Origin: CBDDKS01 sp965230335
GTDB lineage: Bacteria > Pseudomonadota > Gammaproteobacteria > Enterobacterales > Kangiellaceae
Direction of reading: 5' to 3'
NCBI GenBank assembly: GCA_965230335.1
Contig: CBDDKS010000006.1
Span: forward strand, 62,001 to 126,000
Length of the DNA stretch: 64,000 nucleotides
The position numbers and the translations under genes were made by a program. The notes beneath the pieces were generated by a model. The model was not told the DNA's origin, ran no database searches, and worked only from the letters and a program-made list of their open reading frames with translations. Shown one piece after another: positions 26,676 to 35,698 of the stretch. Positions within the stretch are counted from its first letter, which is position 1, and every line of letters begins with the position of its first letter.

Positions 26676-28426
26676 TGCTTTGACTTAATCTCTTGTTTAA
26701 CAATGCTCACTGACTTAAACCAGGGCCTGGCTTTTAATAAATCAGAGGGCAAGGCGTTACGAGCCAACTTAGCCTCTTCAATCGATGTAAAAGGTCCCTG
26801 ATAAACGACATACCAGGGTGCCTTGTTTCTTTGCATCCTATACAAAGTAAAATTTTCCTTAGGATATTGTTGAATAAACTTTTTGGCGTTGCCAAGCTGA
26901 CTAAATCCGGCTACCTGCATAATCACAAATGTATTATCGACTTCAAGTAATTGAAGTTCACTATCAGAGTAATCAGGATGATCCATCTTAATAGCTTTAG
27001 AATCTGTATCAGAAGATGAATGTTCTGATACAAGATCTTTTTGTTTGTTCTCTTTTGGCATATTATCTTTTTCTGTAAGATTCTTTTTCATACTTTCATT
27101 GTCCATGCTGTCTTTTTCGGTATTCTTACTTTCTACACTGTCTTCTTCCACACTGTCCTTTTCCATGCTTTCTTTTTTCGAGCCCTCCTCCTGACTATTT
27201 TCATTATTCTGACCCAGTTCTTTTGTTAATAAATTGCTTTCTAGATTGCCCTTTTCTGTTGTCAGAGTTTTATCTTCAGAGATTGTTTCTTTTTCAAGCG
27301 TTGTTTCTTTTGCAAGTGTTGTTTCTTTTTCAAGTATTCTACTATCTTCTGATGTTGTCTGATTTTCATCAGAATCCATAACATGATGCTCCACACCTGT
27401 TTTTTCTTTATCCGCTATAGATGTTGTTGGAGCATCATGCTTTTTGAGTATGTCATTTTTATTTGTACTACTTGATTGAAGGTTTTTTTCCTGAGTTACC
27501 GACACTGGATCGTCAATACCCTCTTTAGATAATTCGTTTAATGATGGTGCTTTCTCAAGAATGGATTGTTTTTCATTGTTCTTTAGTGAAGACAATAATC
27601 TATCTTGCTCACCATTTTTTTTGCTTTCTGTATTTTCAGTGAGTGTTGGTAAATCACTTTGTTCATCTTCCATTAAATCCCATATAAAAAAACCAGCCAA
27701 TGTGAATAAGGCAACACCTACGACCATGATCCACTGTAAACGAAAAGGCAGTTGAGTTGTTTTCACTTTGGTACTTTTATCGATAATTAAACTATCAGCA
27801 ATCTTATTCAGTTCACCTGGTATGCCCTGACTACGTTCAAAAAACTGTTTAAGATGCTTATTGCCAACAACCATCACCAGTTGTTCTTGAGACAATTGCA
27901 TTCTTTTTGACATAATTGACAGACTTTCATCATAAGTTATGGCAGGAACACTTTGTCTGAGTACTTGCTTTTCATGCTGCTGACACCATTCATCTAACTC
28001 TTGAGATTGTGTCAAAACAATCACACATCCCCAATGTTCTGATTGTGCCTTTTTCGATAACAACAGTCGTTCTTCTTCTGATAATTGTCCCGCATCGTCA
28101 ATTAAACAAAAAATATCCTGAGTTTCGTCAATAACAGACAAAGCTTCTTCCAGATTTTTGGCTTCGATTTGAAAGTGACTTAAAAACGTTGCAAACCAGT
28201 CATGGGTTGCTGCTGAAAAAGCAAACACTTGAGAGTGTTCTTTTAACAGTTTTGATAATGATGACAGAATATGTGTACGTCCACTGCCTAATTCGCCAGA
28301 TAATATGATCAAGCGATCCGAATAAAGACACAGGTGACTCAATTTTTGTGCAAAATCCTCCTGAGACTCAAGGGCAATGTGTGAATGACTGGATGAGTTG
28401 AGTAATGATGACAATGTCTTTTCCAT
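26672..28426 (-). CDS. DamX-like SPOR-domain protein with AAA module
   Basis: 584 residues. Residues about 1-210 are an AAA+-type ATPase module with a Walker A variant GELGSGRTHIL (Arg for the usual Lys) and a Walker B-like IFCLIDDAGQL. A single membrane helix follows (WIMVVGVALFTLAGFFIWDL, about 230-250). Next comes a roughly 220-residue low-complexity Glu/Lys/Ser/Thr linker with many EKE and EKDS repeats. The C-terminus (about 500-580) is a SPOR domain (FVIMQVAGFSQLGNAKKFI) that binds denuded septal peptidoglycan. This matches DamX proteins, which go to the division site and follow aroB in gammaproteobacteria. The low-complexity linker is unusually long and repetitive. The stop codon lies within a family B repeat. 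Confidence 0.85.
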   Translation of the reverse strand: MEKTLSSLLNSSSHSHIALESQEDFAQKLSHLCLYSDRLIILSGELGSGRTHILSSLSKLLKEHSQVFAFSAATHDWFATFLSHFQIEAKNLEEALSVIDETQDIFCLIDDAGQLSEEERLLLSKKAQSEHWGCVIVLTQSQELDEWCQQHEKQVLRQSVPAITYDESLSIMSKRMQLSQEQLVMVVGNKHLKQFFERSQGIPGELNKIADSLIIDKSTKVKTTQLPFRLQWIMVVGVALFTLAGFFIWDLMEDEQSDLPTLTENTESKKNGEQDRLLSSLKNNEKQSILEKAPSLNELSKEGIDDPVSVTQEKNLQSSSTNKNDILKKHDAPTTSIADKEKTGVEHHVMDSDENQTTSEDSRILEKETTLAKETTLEKETISEDKTLTTEKGNLESNLLTKELGQNNENSQEEGSKKESMEKDSVEEDSVESKNTEKDSMDNESMKKNLTEKDNMPKENKQKDLVSEHSSSDTDSKAIKMDHPDYSDSELQLLEVDNTFVIMQVAGFSQLGNAKKFIQQYPKENFTLYRMQRNKAPWYVVYQGPFTSIEEAKLARNALPSDLLKARPWFKSVSIVKQEIKSKH

Positions 28427-28499
28427 AGTGAATTACACCATATCCCAAACTGTAGAAAGGTCTCTCAGAAAAAAGGTTTTATTGTTGAGATAGTTATTT

Positions 28500-28734
28500 A
28501 ACTTCAGCTGCATATAAGAAAAGTTCACTTTATTTTGCATATTCACCAATCAATTAAAGTCGTACGATCAACAATTAAAATCTACATTGCCTCAAAATAT
28601 CATACCAATAGGTTGATTTTTGTGATTAGCAAGGCAAACTTGTGAAGTAATAGCCAGCTATTTCGAGCAAGTTTAACGCAGAAAAGCGCTAAAATCAGAA
28701 TGTTGGGGAATTTTTCTTATATGCAGTTGAAGTT
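28500..28734. repeat. Inverted-repeat element, family A, copy 2
   Basis: 235 bp. The left end AACTTCAGCTGCATATAAG (26 bp in all) is mirrored at 28709-28734 with 2 mismatches. The interior block with GCAAGGCAAACTTGTGAAG and GAGCAAGTTTAACGCAG is shared (some of it inverted) with the copies at 7240 and 40229. There is no ORF and no clear target-site duplication. It fills most of the gap between aroB and the damX-like gene and overlaps two bases of the aroB stop codon. Confidence 0.75.
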
Positions 28735-29827
28735 ATGTCAGTGTTTTGCGAATAACGTCTTCAATAAGAGACTCTTCGATATCATCAAAAAATGCAACCT
28801 TACCCAAACCCGTTGGTAATACAAAACGGATAGATTCTGTTTGGTTCTTTTTATCATGTCGCATAGCTGAAATCAATTCTTCAACCTGATATGGATAACA
28901 AATGTTCGTTGGCAGTTGAGCCCGTTCAATCAATGCAACGATTCTATCTCGATATTCCTGATCTACTTTTTTCAATCGATAAGCGGTTTCTGCAGCCATG
29001 ATCATACCAATAGCAACAGCCTCTCCATGAATATAGTCAGTATACTTCCCAGCTTTTTCTATGGCATGACCAAACGTATGGCCCAAATTCAGAATCGCTC
29101 TGATACCCTGCTCTTTTTCATCCATTGAGACGACTTTGGCTTTAATGGCACAAGACTGATACACCATATGCTCTAAAACATTCATATCGCCTTTTAGTGC
29201 TGAATCAATATGCTTTTCAATATATTCAAAAAAAGAAAAGTCATCGATTAATCCATATTTTATCACTTCAGCCATACCTGCGGATAATTCCCTTTGCGGC
29301 AAGGTTTTAAGCAGTGACAAATCAATAAAAACGGCTTTAGGTTGATAAAAAGCACCCACCATATTTTTTGCCAATGGATGATTAATCGCCGTTTTACCCC
29401 CTACTGATGAATCCACCATGGCCAATAATGTTGTTGGAATTTGAATAAAGGGTACACCTCTTTGGTAACAGGCTGCTGCAAACCCGGAAATATCACCCAC
29501 AACACCGCCACCTAATGCCACTATCAACGCATTACGCCGATAATGCTTTTTAATCAAAGCTTCCATAATCTGTTGGAAAGTATCAAACGACTTGAAGGAC
29601 TCCCCATCTTTCATTAAAAATGATTCAATTTTTCCACCAGAAAAACACGCCAATACTTTTTGTGCATGTAATGGCGCAACGGTATCATTAGAAATAAGCA
29701 TGATTTGCTTTGCAATCGCTGTTTTACGAAAGCAGTCCTGCTCTACTGGTGAATCAGCATGAAAAAGTGATTGGGCAATATAAATTGTATAATGGCCATC
29801 CTTAACCCGAACAAGGAGTTCACGCAT
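28733..29827 (-). CDS. aroB: 3-dehydroquinate synthase
   Basis: 364 residues; EC 4.2.3.4, second step of the shikimate pathway (DAHP to 3-dehydroquinate), NAD- and metal-dependent. Family blocks: ALGGGVVGDISGFAAACYQRG, PTTLLAMVDSSVGGKTAIN, and the metal site ending NLGHTFGHAIE and HGEAVAIGM. It follows aroK by 13 bases, the usual aroKB order after the pil operon. The stop codon TAA takes two of its bases from the end of a family A element. Confidence 0.97.
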   Translation of the reverse strand: MRELLVRVKDGHYTIYIAQSLFHADSPVEQDCFRKTAIAKQIMLISNDTVAPLHAQKVLACFSGGKIESFLMKDGESFKSFDTFQQIMEALIKKHYRRNALIVALGGGVVGDISGFAAACYQRGVPFIQIPTTLLAMVDSSVGGKTAINHPLAKNMVGAFYQPKAVFIDLSLLKTLPQRELSAGMAEVIKYGLIDDFSFFEYIEKHIDSALKGDMNVLEHMVYQSCAIKAKVVSMDEKEQGIRAILNLGHTFGHAIEKAGKYTDYIHGEAVAIGMIMAAETAYRLKKVDQEYRDRIVALIERAQLPTNICYPYQVEELISAMRHDKKNQTESIRFVLPTGLGKVAFFDDIEESLIEDVIRKTLT

Positions 29828-29840
29828 GACAGGGTCTGCC

Positions 29841-30359
29841 TTATCTTTGCTGCACTAACTCTGCAATCTGAGATGCAACAGATTTTACTGTATTATCCGT
29901 TGTCGCAACAGAAAAATCAGCAATTTCACGATAAAGCGGATCTCTTTCTGTCATCAATGTTTCCAAAGTTTCTCTTATATTACCGTTTTTCAATAACGGG
30001 CGTGTTTTATCTCGCCGTGTTCTTTCCATCTGCTGTTCGATTGAGGCTTCCAAATAAACCACAACCCCTCGACCAGCCAACTGAATACGGTTTTCTTTTT
30101 TTAAAATGGCACCACCACCTGTTGCCAGTACAATACCTTGTCGAATAGTTAAGTCTTCCAGGACTTTTTGTTCTCTGTCTCTAAAACCGTCTTCACCCTC
30201 AATATCAAAAATCCAATCAATAGGTGCCCCCATTCTCTTTTCTATTTCCTGATCTGAGTCAATAAACTCGAGCTTCAGAAGACTTGACAGTTGTTTACCA
30301 ATGGTTGTTTTTCCAGCCCCCATAGGGCCAACAAGAAATACATTACGTTTATTCTTCAT
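29841..30359 (-). CDS. aroK: Shikimate kinase
   Basis: 172 residues; EC 2.7.1.71, phosphorylates shikimate with ATP. Walker A is GPMGAGKTTIGKQL, shikimate-binding residues are in DSDQEIEKRMG, and GGGAILKKENR gives the GGG loop. The lid RTRRDKTRPLL is present. It is downstream of pilQ by 89 bases on the same strand, as in Pseudomonas and relatives. Confidence 0.96.
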   Translation of the reverse strand: MKNKRNVFLVGPMGAGKTTIGKQLSSLLKLEFIDSDQEIEKRMGAPIDWIFDIEGEDGFRDREQKVLEDLTIRQGIVLATGGGAILKKENRIQLAGRGVVVYLEASIEQQMERTRRDKTRPLLKNGNIRETLETLMTERDPLYREIADFSVATTDNTVKSVASQIAELVQQR

Positions 30360-30447
30360 GACAAGAAACTTACTCTATCCTAACAGAAGTGACTAATAAA
30401 TTAAGCATATGCATATAAAGCATATACACTGTTTCGTATAAAGGGCG

Positions 30448-32634
30448 TTATCTTACCTTGTCTTTGATAATTTTGGGAGTCACAAATATCAATAATTCAC
30501 TTTTTCCTTCACTTTCTTCTGTTCTTCTAAATAAAAATCCAATTCCCGGCAAATCACCTAGCAAAGGTACCTTGGTCACACTTTTATTCTGGCGCTGTTG
30601 ATAGATACCACCCAATACAATCGTTTCACCATTTTGTACGAAAACCTGAGTATTCACCGAACGTGTGTCTATTGCTGGACCAAAAACGGTATCTTCCCCT
30701 CTTGAATCCTGACTCACCTGTAAATCAAGAATAATCTTATCATTCGGTGTAATCTGTGGTGTTACATCCAAAGCAAGTACAGCCTTTTTAAAGGTAATAC
30801 TGGTTGCACCGGAAGAGGTAGACTGTTCATAAGGAATTTCTTCACCAGCTTCTATACGAGCCTTCTTTTGATTGGCTGTTGTCACTTTAGGTGAAGCGAT
30901 TACTTCACTCTTATTTTCACTTTCCAATGCAGATAACTCAACATCCAATATAATTTCGCTGGATAAACTGCCTATGGTAAAACCAATTGAACCACCACCA
31001 GCACCGGCAGTACCCGGTATTTGACTGGCAGGAAATGCCGTATTAAATAATTCATCATATAAAATATCGTCATCTTCTTTGGTTAAAAGTCCCTGATACA
31101 AACGAGATATTGCTGATGTACCTGAAATGGTATCACTACCCGTTTGGTCGTTAATACCAAAACGAACACCGATAGTTTCACCGACGCCATCATCGGCAAC
31201 AACAATTCTGGACTCAATTAAAACCTGACGCACAGGAATATCCAGCTCTAAAACTGTCCGCCGTATATCTGCAATTTTTCTCACAGTATCTCTGACCAAT
31301 AATGTATTCGTTCTTTGATCAACAGTGACACTGCCTCGATCAGACAATAACGATGTTTTTTCTCCCTGAATGATTTCAGCCAAATCCTCAGCTTTAGCAT
31401 AGTTGACTTGAACAAACTCGCTTCTTAAAGGTGCCAACTGTTCTGTTTGAGCCTGAGCTTGCAATTCCATGGCTTCACGTTGCGCAAGGGCACTGGCTTC
31501 ATCAATCATAATTACATTTCCGTTAATTCGTTTATCCAGTCCTTTCGATTTTAATATAATATCCAATGCTTGATCCCAAGGCACATTATTTAGCTCCAGA
31601 GTTACCTTTCCAGCAATGGCATCCGTTGTTACCAGATTAAACCCTGCATAGCGGGCAATAAACGATAAAACCGCTCTTAATGGAGAATCCTGTAAGCTGA
31701 TCGTCATAGGTTGACCAGTATATTCAGGCTGAGACAAACGTTTTTGTTCAACCTCTTCATCCGTTAAGGGTTTAAATTGTGCTACTAATACATTATCAAG
31801 CTGTACTGTAAAAAACTCGAATTCTTTTTCTGTTGTATCGACCCGAACACGAACATTATCGCCTACTCGTTTCGTGTCTATGGTTTTCACGGGTGTTGCA
31901 AAATCAACGACATCCAGTTTTCTGATATAATTTTCATCAACATCGGCACCAACCACGTCAATTAATATGGATGAACCTTCCTGAACGGCATCAATCCCAA
32001 AGGATAAATCCGTTAAATGGATTTCTACACGACCTTCACCTGTTTCTCCACGACTGAAGTGAACTTTAGATACACCCTTTATGTTGGATGCAGGTGTATT
32101 AGGTGCAGACATATTAGGTTGTTCTTCTTCATAAGTATGTGCAGTTTCTTCTTTTACGACCCCATTATCAGATTGGCTTTGAGTCTCATAATTATCAGCC
32201 ACTTGTTGGCCACTTCCAGCCTCTGGAGATTTACCAATAGTAATGACATAATCATTGTCATCAATACGCGCTGTATAAGGCACACTTTGCACCAGATTGA
32301 TCACAACTCGGGTTTTACCCTGAGCCTCAACCGCTGCCACACTTCGGGTTGAACCTGTTCCAACAAACATAGTTCTATTTTCTAATTTAACCGATGTTCC
32401 TTCAAAATCCAAAGCAATACGTGCAGGATTATCTGTGGCAAAATCCCGAGGCATTTGGGGAGGTTCAGACATAGTTAAACGCAATTCAACCTGCTCACCA
32501 GCCAGTACTGTAAAGTCAATTTTTTTCAGTTCATTGGCATGAAGTGCCATTGACACCAATAATGTGGACAGCAGGGTTACAAATTTAACAAAATTATTAT
32601 TCATGGATGGTTTCCCCAGATTTATCAGTGACAT
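30448..32634 (-). CDS. pilQ: Type IV pilus secretin
   Basis: Outer membrane secretin through which the type IV pilus passes. The ATG at 32634 is preferred because it has AGGAG seven bases upstream and gives a normal signal peptide (LLSTLLVSMALHA); another ATG overlaps the pilP stop at 32655. Order: two AMIN domains (about 30-290, binding peptidoglycan), a secretin/TonB short N-terminal domain (about 315-380), an N1-type domain, then the secretin pore with VASPKVTTANQKKARIEAGEEIP and QNGETIVLGGIY. Last gene of the pilMNOPQ operon. Confidence 0.96.
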   Translation of the reverse strand: MSLINLGKPSMNNNFVKFVTLLSTLLVSMALHANELKKIDFTVLAGEQVELRLTMSEPPQMPRDFATDNPARIALDFEGTSVKLENRTMFVGTGSTRSVAAVEAQGKTRVVINLVQSVPYTARIDDNDYVITIGKSPEAGSGQQVADNYETQSQSDNGVVKEETAHTYEEEQPNMSAPNTPASNIKGVSKVHFSRGETGEGRVEIHLTDLSFGIDAVQEGSSILIDVVGADVDENYIRKLDVVDFATPVKTIDTKRVGDNVRVRVDTTEKEFEFFTVQLDNVLVAQFKPLTDEEVEQKRLSQPEYTGQPMTISLQDSPLRAVLSFIARYAGFNLVTTDAIAGKVTLELNNVPWDQALDIILKSKGLDKRINGNVIMIDEASALAQREAMELQAQAQTEQLAPLRSEFVQVNYAKAEDLAEIIQGEKTSLLSDRGSVTVDQRTNTLLVRDTVRKIADIRRTVLELDIPVRQVLIESRIVVADDGVGETIGVRFGINDQTGSDTISGTSAISRLYQGLLTKEDDDILYDELFNTAFPASQIPGTAGAGGGSIGFTIGSLSSEIILDVELSALESENKSEVIASPKVTTANQKKARIEAGEEIPYEQSTSSGATSITFKKAVLALDVTPQITPNDKIILDLQVSQDSRGEDTVFGPAIDTRSVNTQVFVQNGETIVLGGIYQQRQNKSVTKVPLLGDLPGIGFLFRRTEESEGKSELLIFVTPKIIKDKVR

Positions 32635-32654
32635 CTTCTTTCTCCTACTTCTCA

Positions 32655-33206
32655 TTACTCACCTATATTCATTTCAGCGACCCTTTTCTCCCAACAGCCT
32701 TTGCCGTCGAATATTAAGGTCTCAATTTTAATTTGTGACGCATTAATACCAACCACTTTACCGTGATTGAGGCCAAGGTAGCTACCTTCCGTTACCTTAT
32801 AAACCGTTGGCGGACCAACTGTTCGTTGTACTAATCCCCAAGTGGCATCATCATTACTAAAATAGCCAATCATCACCATAGACTCCAAGGCGAACTTTTC
32901 CAATTCACCTCGTTTACGACTGGGATCAGGTTGCACACTTTTATCACAATCATCAGCAATTCTGGTTAAAGTGTCCTCCAACTCAGGTTGTGTGTTTGCA
33001 AAAGGACTGCGTTCAGCCATACGATCATAAATAAAAGATTCAGGATCTTTAATTTCTGGCATAGGTTCAATAGCTCCGGAAGGTTTTGCTTTAACACCTT
33101 CCACCCAATCTCTCAAATCATCAGTATGTGAACCACAACCCACTAGCATGAGTAGCAGGCTTATATAAATCAATTTTATTAGGGAAAGGTGCTTAACGAT
33201 ATTCAT
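32655..33206 (-). CDS. pilP: Type IV pilus assembly lipoprotein PilP
   Basis: 183 residues. The signal peptide ends in the lipobox LMLVGC, so it is an inner-membrane lipoprotein. The HR-like beta domain near the C-terminus (GYLGLNHGKVVGINASQIKI) binds PilQ. The start overlaps the pilO stop by 4 bases (ATGA) and its stop meets the pilQ region, so the operon is translationally coupled. Confidence 0.94.
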   Translation of the reverse strand: MNIVKHLSLIKLIYISLLLMLVGCGSHTDDLRDWVEGVKAKPSGAIEPMPEIKDPESFIYDRMAERSPFANTQPELEDTLTRIADDCDKSVQPDPSRKRGELEKFALESMVMIGYFSNDDATWGLVQRTVGPPTVYKVTEGSYLGLNHGKVVGINASQIKIETLIFDGKGCWEKRVAEMNIGE

Positions 33207-33853
33207 TTTTGAGCACCTCCCGTTGTTGCTGCAACGGCATCATCGCTTTTATCATCATAACGATAAAACTTGGCAACAATATTTAAACTTAATTGTTGCT
33301 CTCCTGTTTCAGAAGCATCCTCTTCCTCTGAAAACATAATTGTAAAATCATGTAATGTAATGATACGAGACATATTGGCAACATCACTAACAAATTGAGC
33401 CAATTGGTGATAAGTGCCTGTTACAATAATATCAACCGGTTGCTCAACATAATCTTCTCTTGCCACTTCTTCACTGAGTTCCAATGTATTAATATCCAAA
33501 CCAAGGCCTTTAGCAGCAAAATTGAGCTCATCAATTAACTCTGGCACTTCACTGGAACGTGGTAGTTGTTTTAGCTTAGCTTCAAAAGCACTTCTCACAA
33601 CGGCCATTTGCTCACGAAAAGGAATTAAATTTCTAGCTTTTCTTGCCACACTTTCAAATTGTGCTTTTAATTTTTCTTCTTTTTTCAGTTCCGCATCAAA
33701 ATTGTCAAATTTAGCACTAAGTATTAATTGATAGCCTAAAAACATCACTAAAATAAATACCAAAGTACCCGCAATAAGTTTTATGGGTAAAGGCCAAGAG
33801 CCCATATTATTAAAATCAAGCTCATTAATATTAAAATCTTTTAAGCTGTTCAT
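33203..33853 (-). CDS. pilO: Type IV pilus assembly protein PilO
   Basis: 216 residues: short cytoplasmic N-terminus (NSLKDFNINELDFNNMGSWP), one membrane helix (KLIAGTLVFILVMFLGYQLI), a periplasmic coiled coil and a ferredoxin-like domain that pairs with PilN. It starts 2 bases after the pilN stop and overlaps pilP. Confidence 0.94.
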   Translation of the reverse strand: MNSLKDFNINELDFNNMGSWPLPIKLIAGTLVFILVMFLGYQLILSAKFDNFDAELKKEEKLKAQFESVARKARNLIPFREQMAVVRSAFEAKLKQLPRSSEVPELIDELNFAAKGLGLDINTLELSEEVAREDYVEQPVDIIVTGTYHQLAQFVSDVANMSRIITLHDFTIMFSEEEDASETGEQQLSLNIVAKFYRYDDKSDDAVAATTGGAQK

Positions 33854-33855
33854 TA

Positions 33856-34449
33856 TTAATTACTCCCCTTTACAGCAGTATCATCATCCATGTCGACACC
33901 TTCTAATGCGACTTCTGTTGCCTCTATAACAAAAGACTGACGAAGCACACCATCCCGGTCAACCACCTCTTTGGTATTTTTCAATGAAGGGGACTCTGTA
34001 AATAATTCGGTTTCATCCAAACCTCTAATAAAAGAGGAAACTCTCTGCAATGATTCTCCTAACCCTTCAAAACCCACCATCCTATCTCTTCGGGTCATCT
34101 TTATCAAATTTAAACCTTCAGGGACAGCACTGACCATACCGTCAAACACCTTCACAACTTGAGGTCGGCTTTTTTGCAAACTGTCAATACGATTCATACG
34201 GGCAATCAATCTCTCTTTTTCATCTTCAAGACTTTTTATTTCTTTTGTCTGGCTTTCGAGTTTACCTATTTCATTGGTTAAAAATTTATTACGTTCCTGT
34301 TGTCTTTGTATCTTCGCATTTTGAAACTGCCATATCGCACCAACTACAACGATCCCAAGTACAGCAACCAGACCCAGCACACTGATAAATTGTCTTTGGC
34401 GTTCCTGACGAAGTTCCTGACGCCAGGGTAAAAGGTTAATATTAGCCAT
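33856..34449 (-). CDS. pilN: Type IV pilus assembly protein PilN
   Basis: 197 residues from the ATG at 34449, chosen because it has AAGGAG nine bases upstream and begins with the diagnostic ANINLLPWR motif that docks into PilM. One membrane helix (FISVLGLVAVLGIVVVGAIW), then a coiled coil and a periplasmic domain. The start lies inside the end of pilM (8-base overlap). Confidence 0.95.
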   Translation of the reverse strand: MANINLLPWRQELRQERQRQFISVLGLVAVLGIVVVGAIWQFQNAKIQRQQERNKFLTNEIGKLESQTKEIKSLEDEKERLIARMNRIDSLQKSRPQVVKVFDGMVSAVPEGLNLIKMTRRDRMVGFEGLGESLQRVSSFIRGLDETELFTESPSLKNTKEVVDRDGVLRQSFVIEATEVALEGVDMDDDTAVKGSN

Positions 34450-35515
34450 TCTCAAAACTCCTTAGTGCAAGACCACAACATATCACCAATGACGGTGCAT
34501 CAACACTTAAGGCCTGGGCATTGACCCGGGAAGCAATAGACATATCAGCAAAAGGATTGGCAACCGTAGCCGAAACACCCAAACGTTCTTCTAACATATC
34601 GTCCAGCCCTTCTATTGCCGCGCAACCTCCTGCAAGAACAACATGATCCACTTCACTGTATTGACTGGAAGAATAGAAAAATTGTAATGAACGGCTGACT
34701 TGCTGTATTACCGCTTCTTTAAAAGGTTCTAACACTTCAATTTGATAATCGTCTGGCAAACCACCCTGCTTTTTTGCCATGCCCGCTTCTTCATAAGACA
34801 GGCCATAGCGCCTTTGAATTTCTTCGGTCAGTTGTGCGCCACCAAATACCTGTTCTCTGGTATAAATTGTTTTAAAGTCTTCCAGAACACTTAAACTGGT
34901 CATGGTTGCACCAATATCAACAACCGCAATCACTTTACCTTCTCCTTGATCAGGTAATTGATTTTCTAGTAGATGGAATGCTCTCTCCATGGCATAAGCT
35001 TCAACATCCACAACCTTTGCAGTTAAACCGCCCAATTCCGCGGCATCAATTCGACTGTACACATTTTCTGATCGAGAGGCTGATAAAAGTACATCCACTT
35101 TCTCAGGTACTTTTTCAGACTCACCTATCACTTCAAAATCCAATGCGACTTCTTCTAATGGATAAGGAATATATTGGTCGGCTTCTATTTGAATCAGGTT
35201 TTCCATGTCTTCATCCTGTAGATTTTTATCCATTTGTATTACTTTGGTAATGACTGCCGAACCAGCAACAGCAACAGCAACATGTTTTAAACCTGACTTT
35301 GAGCGACTCACCACTCTTTTTATGGCTTCCCCAACAGCTTCGGGATCTCTAATATCTCGTTCTGATACGGCATCTTGAGGTAAAGGCTCTACCGCATAGG
35401 CTTCAACCCGATAACGAGAACCCACGCGACCTAACTCTAACAACTTGCAAGAAGTTGAGCTAATATCTAGCCCCAATACCGAGGGTTTTTTCGTCCCAAA
35501 TAGCTGTGCAAGCAT
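34442..35515 (-). CDS. pilM: Type IV pilus assembly ATPase-fold protein PilM
   Basis: 357 residues with an actin-like fold: VLGLDISSTSCKLLEL (phosphate 1), VVDIGATMTSLSVLEDFK (phosphate 2) and VVLAGGCAAIEGLDDML (adenosine motif). It is the cytosolic base of the PilMNOP alignment complex. First gene of the operon; it is divergent from mrcA with a 183-base shared promoter region, AT-rich with no clear operator. Confidence 0.96.
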   Translation of the reverse strand: MLAQLFGTKKPSVLGLDISSTSCKLLELGRVGSRYRVEAYAVEPLPQDAVSERDIRDPEAVGEAIKRVVSRSKSGLKHVAVAVAGSAVITKVIQMDKNLQDEDMENLIQIEADQYIPYPLEEVALDFEVIGESEKVPEKVDVLLSASRSENVYSRIDAAELGGLTAKVVDVEAYAMERAFHLLENQLPDQGEGKVIAVVDIGATMTSLSVLEDFKTIYTREQVFGGAQLTEEIQRRYGLSYEEAGMAKKQGGLPDDYQIEVLEPFKEAVIQQVSRSLQFFYSSSQYSEVDHVVLAGGCAAIEGLDDMLEERLGVSATVANPFADMSIASRVNAQALSVDAPSLVICCGLALRSFENG

Positions 35516-35698
35516 AAGCGTAAAATTCCTATGGCTTTAAAAATGTTACAATTTATTTTATGTATATCAACAACAAATAATAGCGCTAACTATCGGTTAT
35601 TTCATCTTTTTTTCAAAAATAATATCATAACCATTGTGTTTACACGATATACTGTGGCAATTACGTTGTATCAACACTAAATATATAGTTTCTACTTT

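Noticed and set aside
27041..27229. Phe-rich frame opposite the DamX-like linker
   Set aside because: It is an antisense shadow of the Glu/Lys-rich repeats (GAA/AAA read as TTC/TTT).
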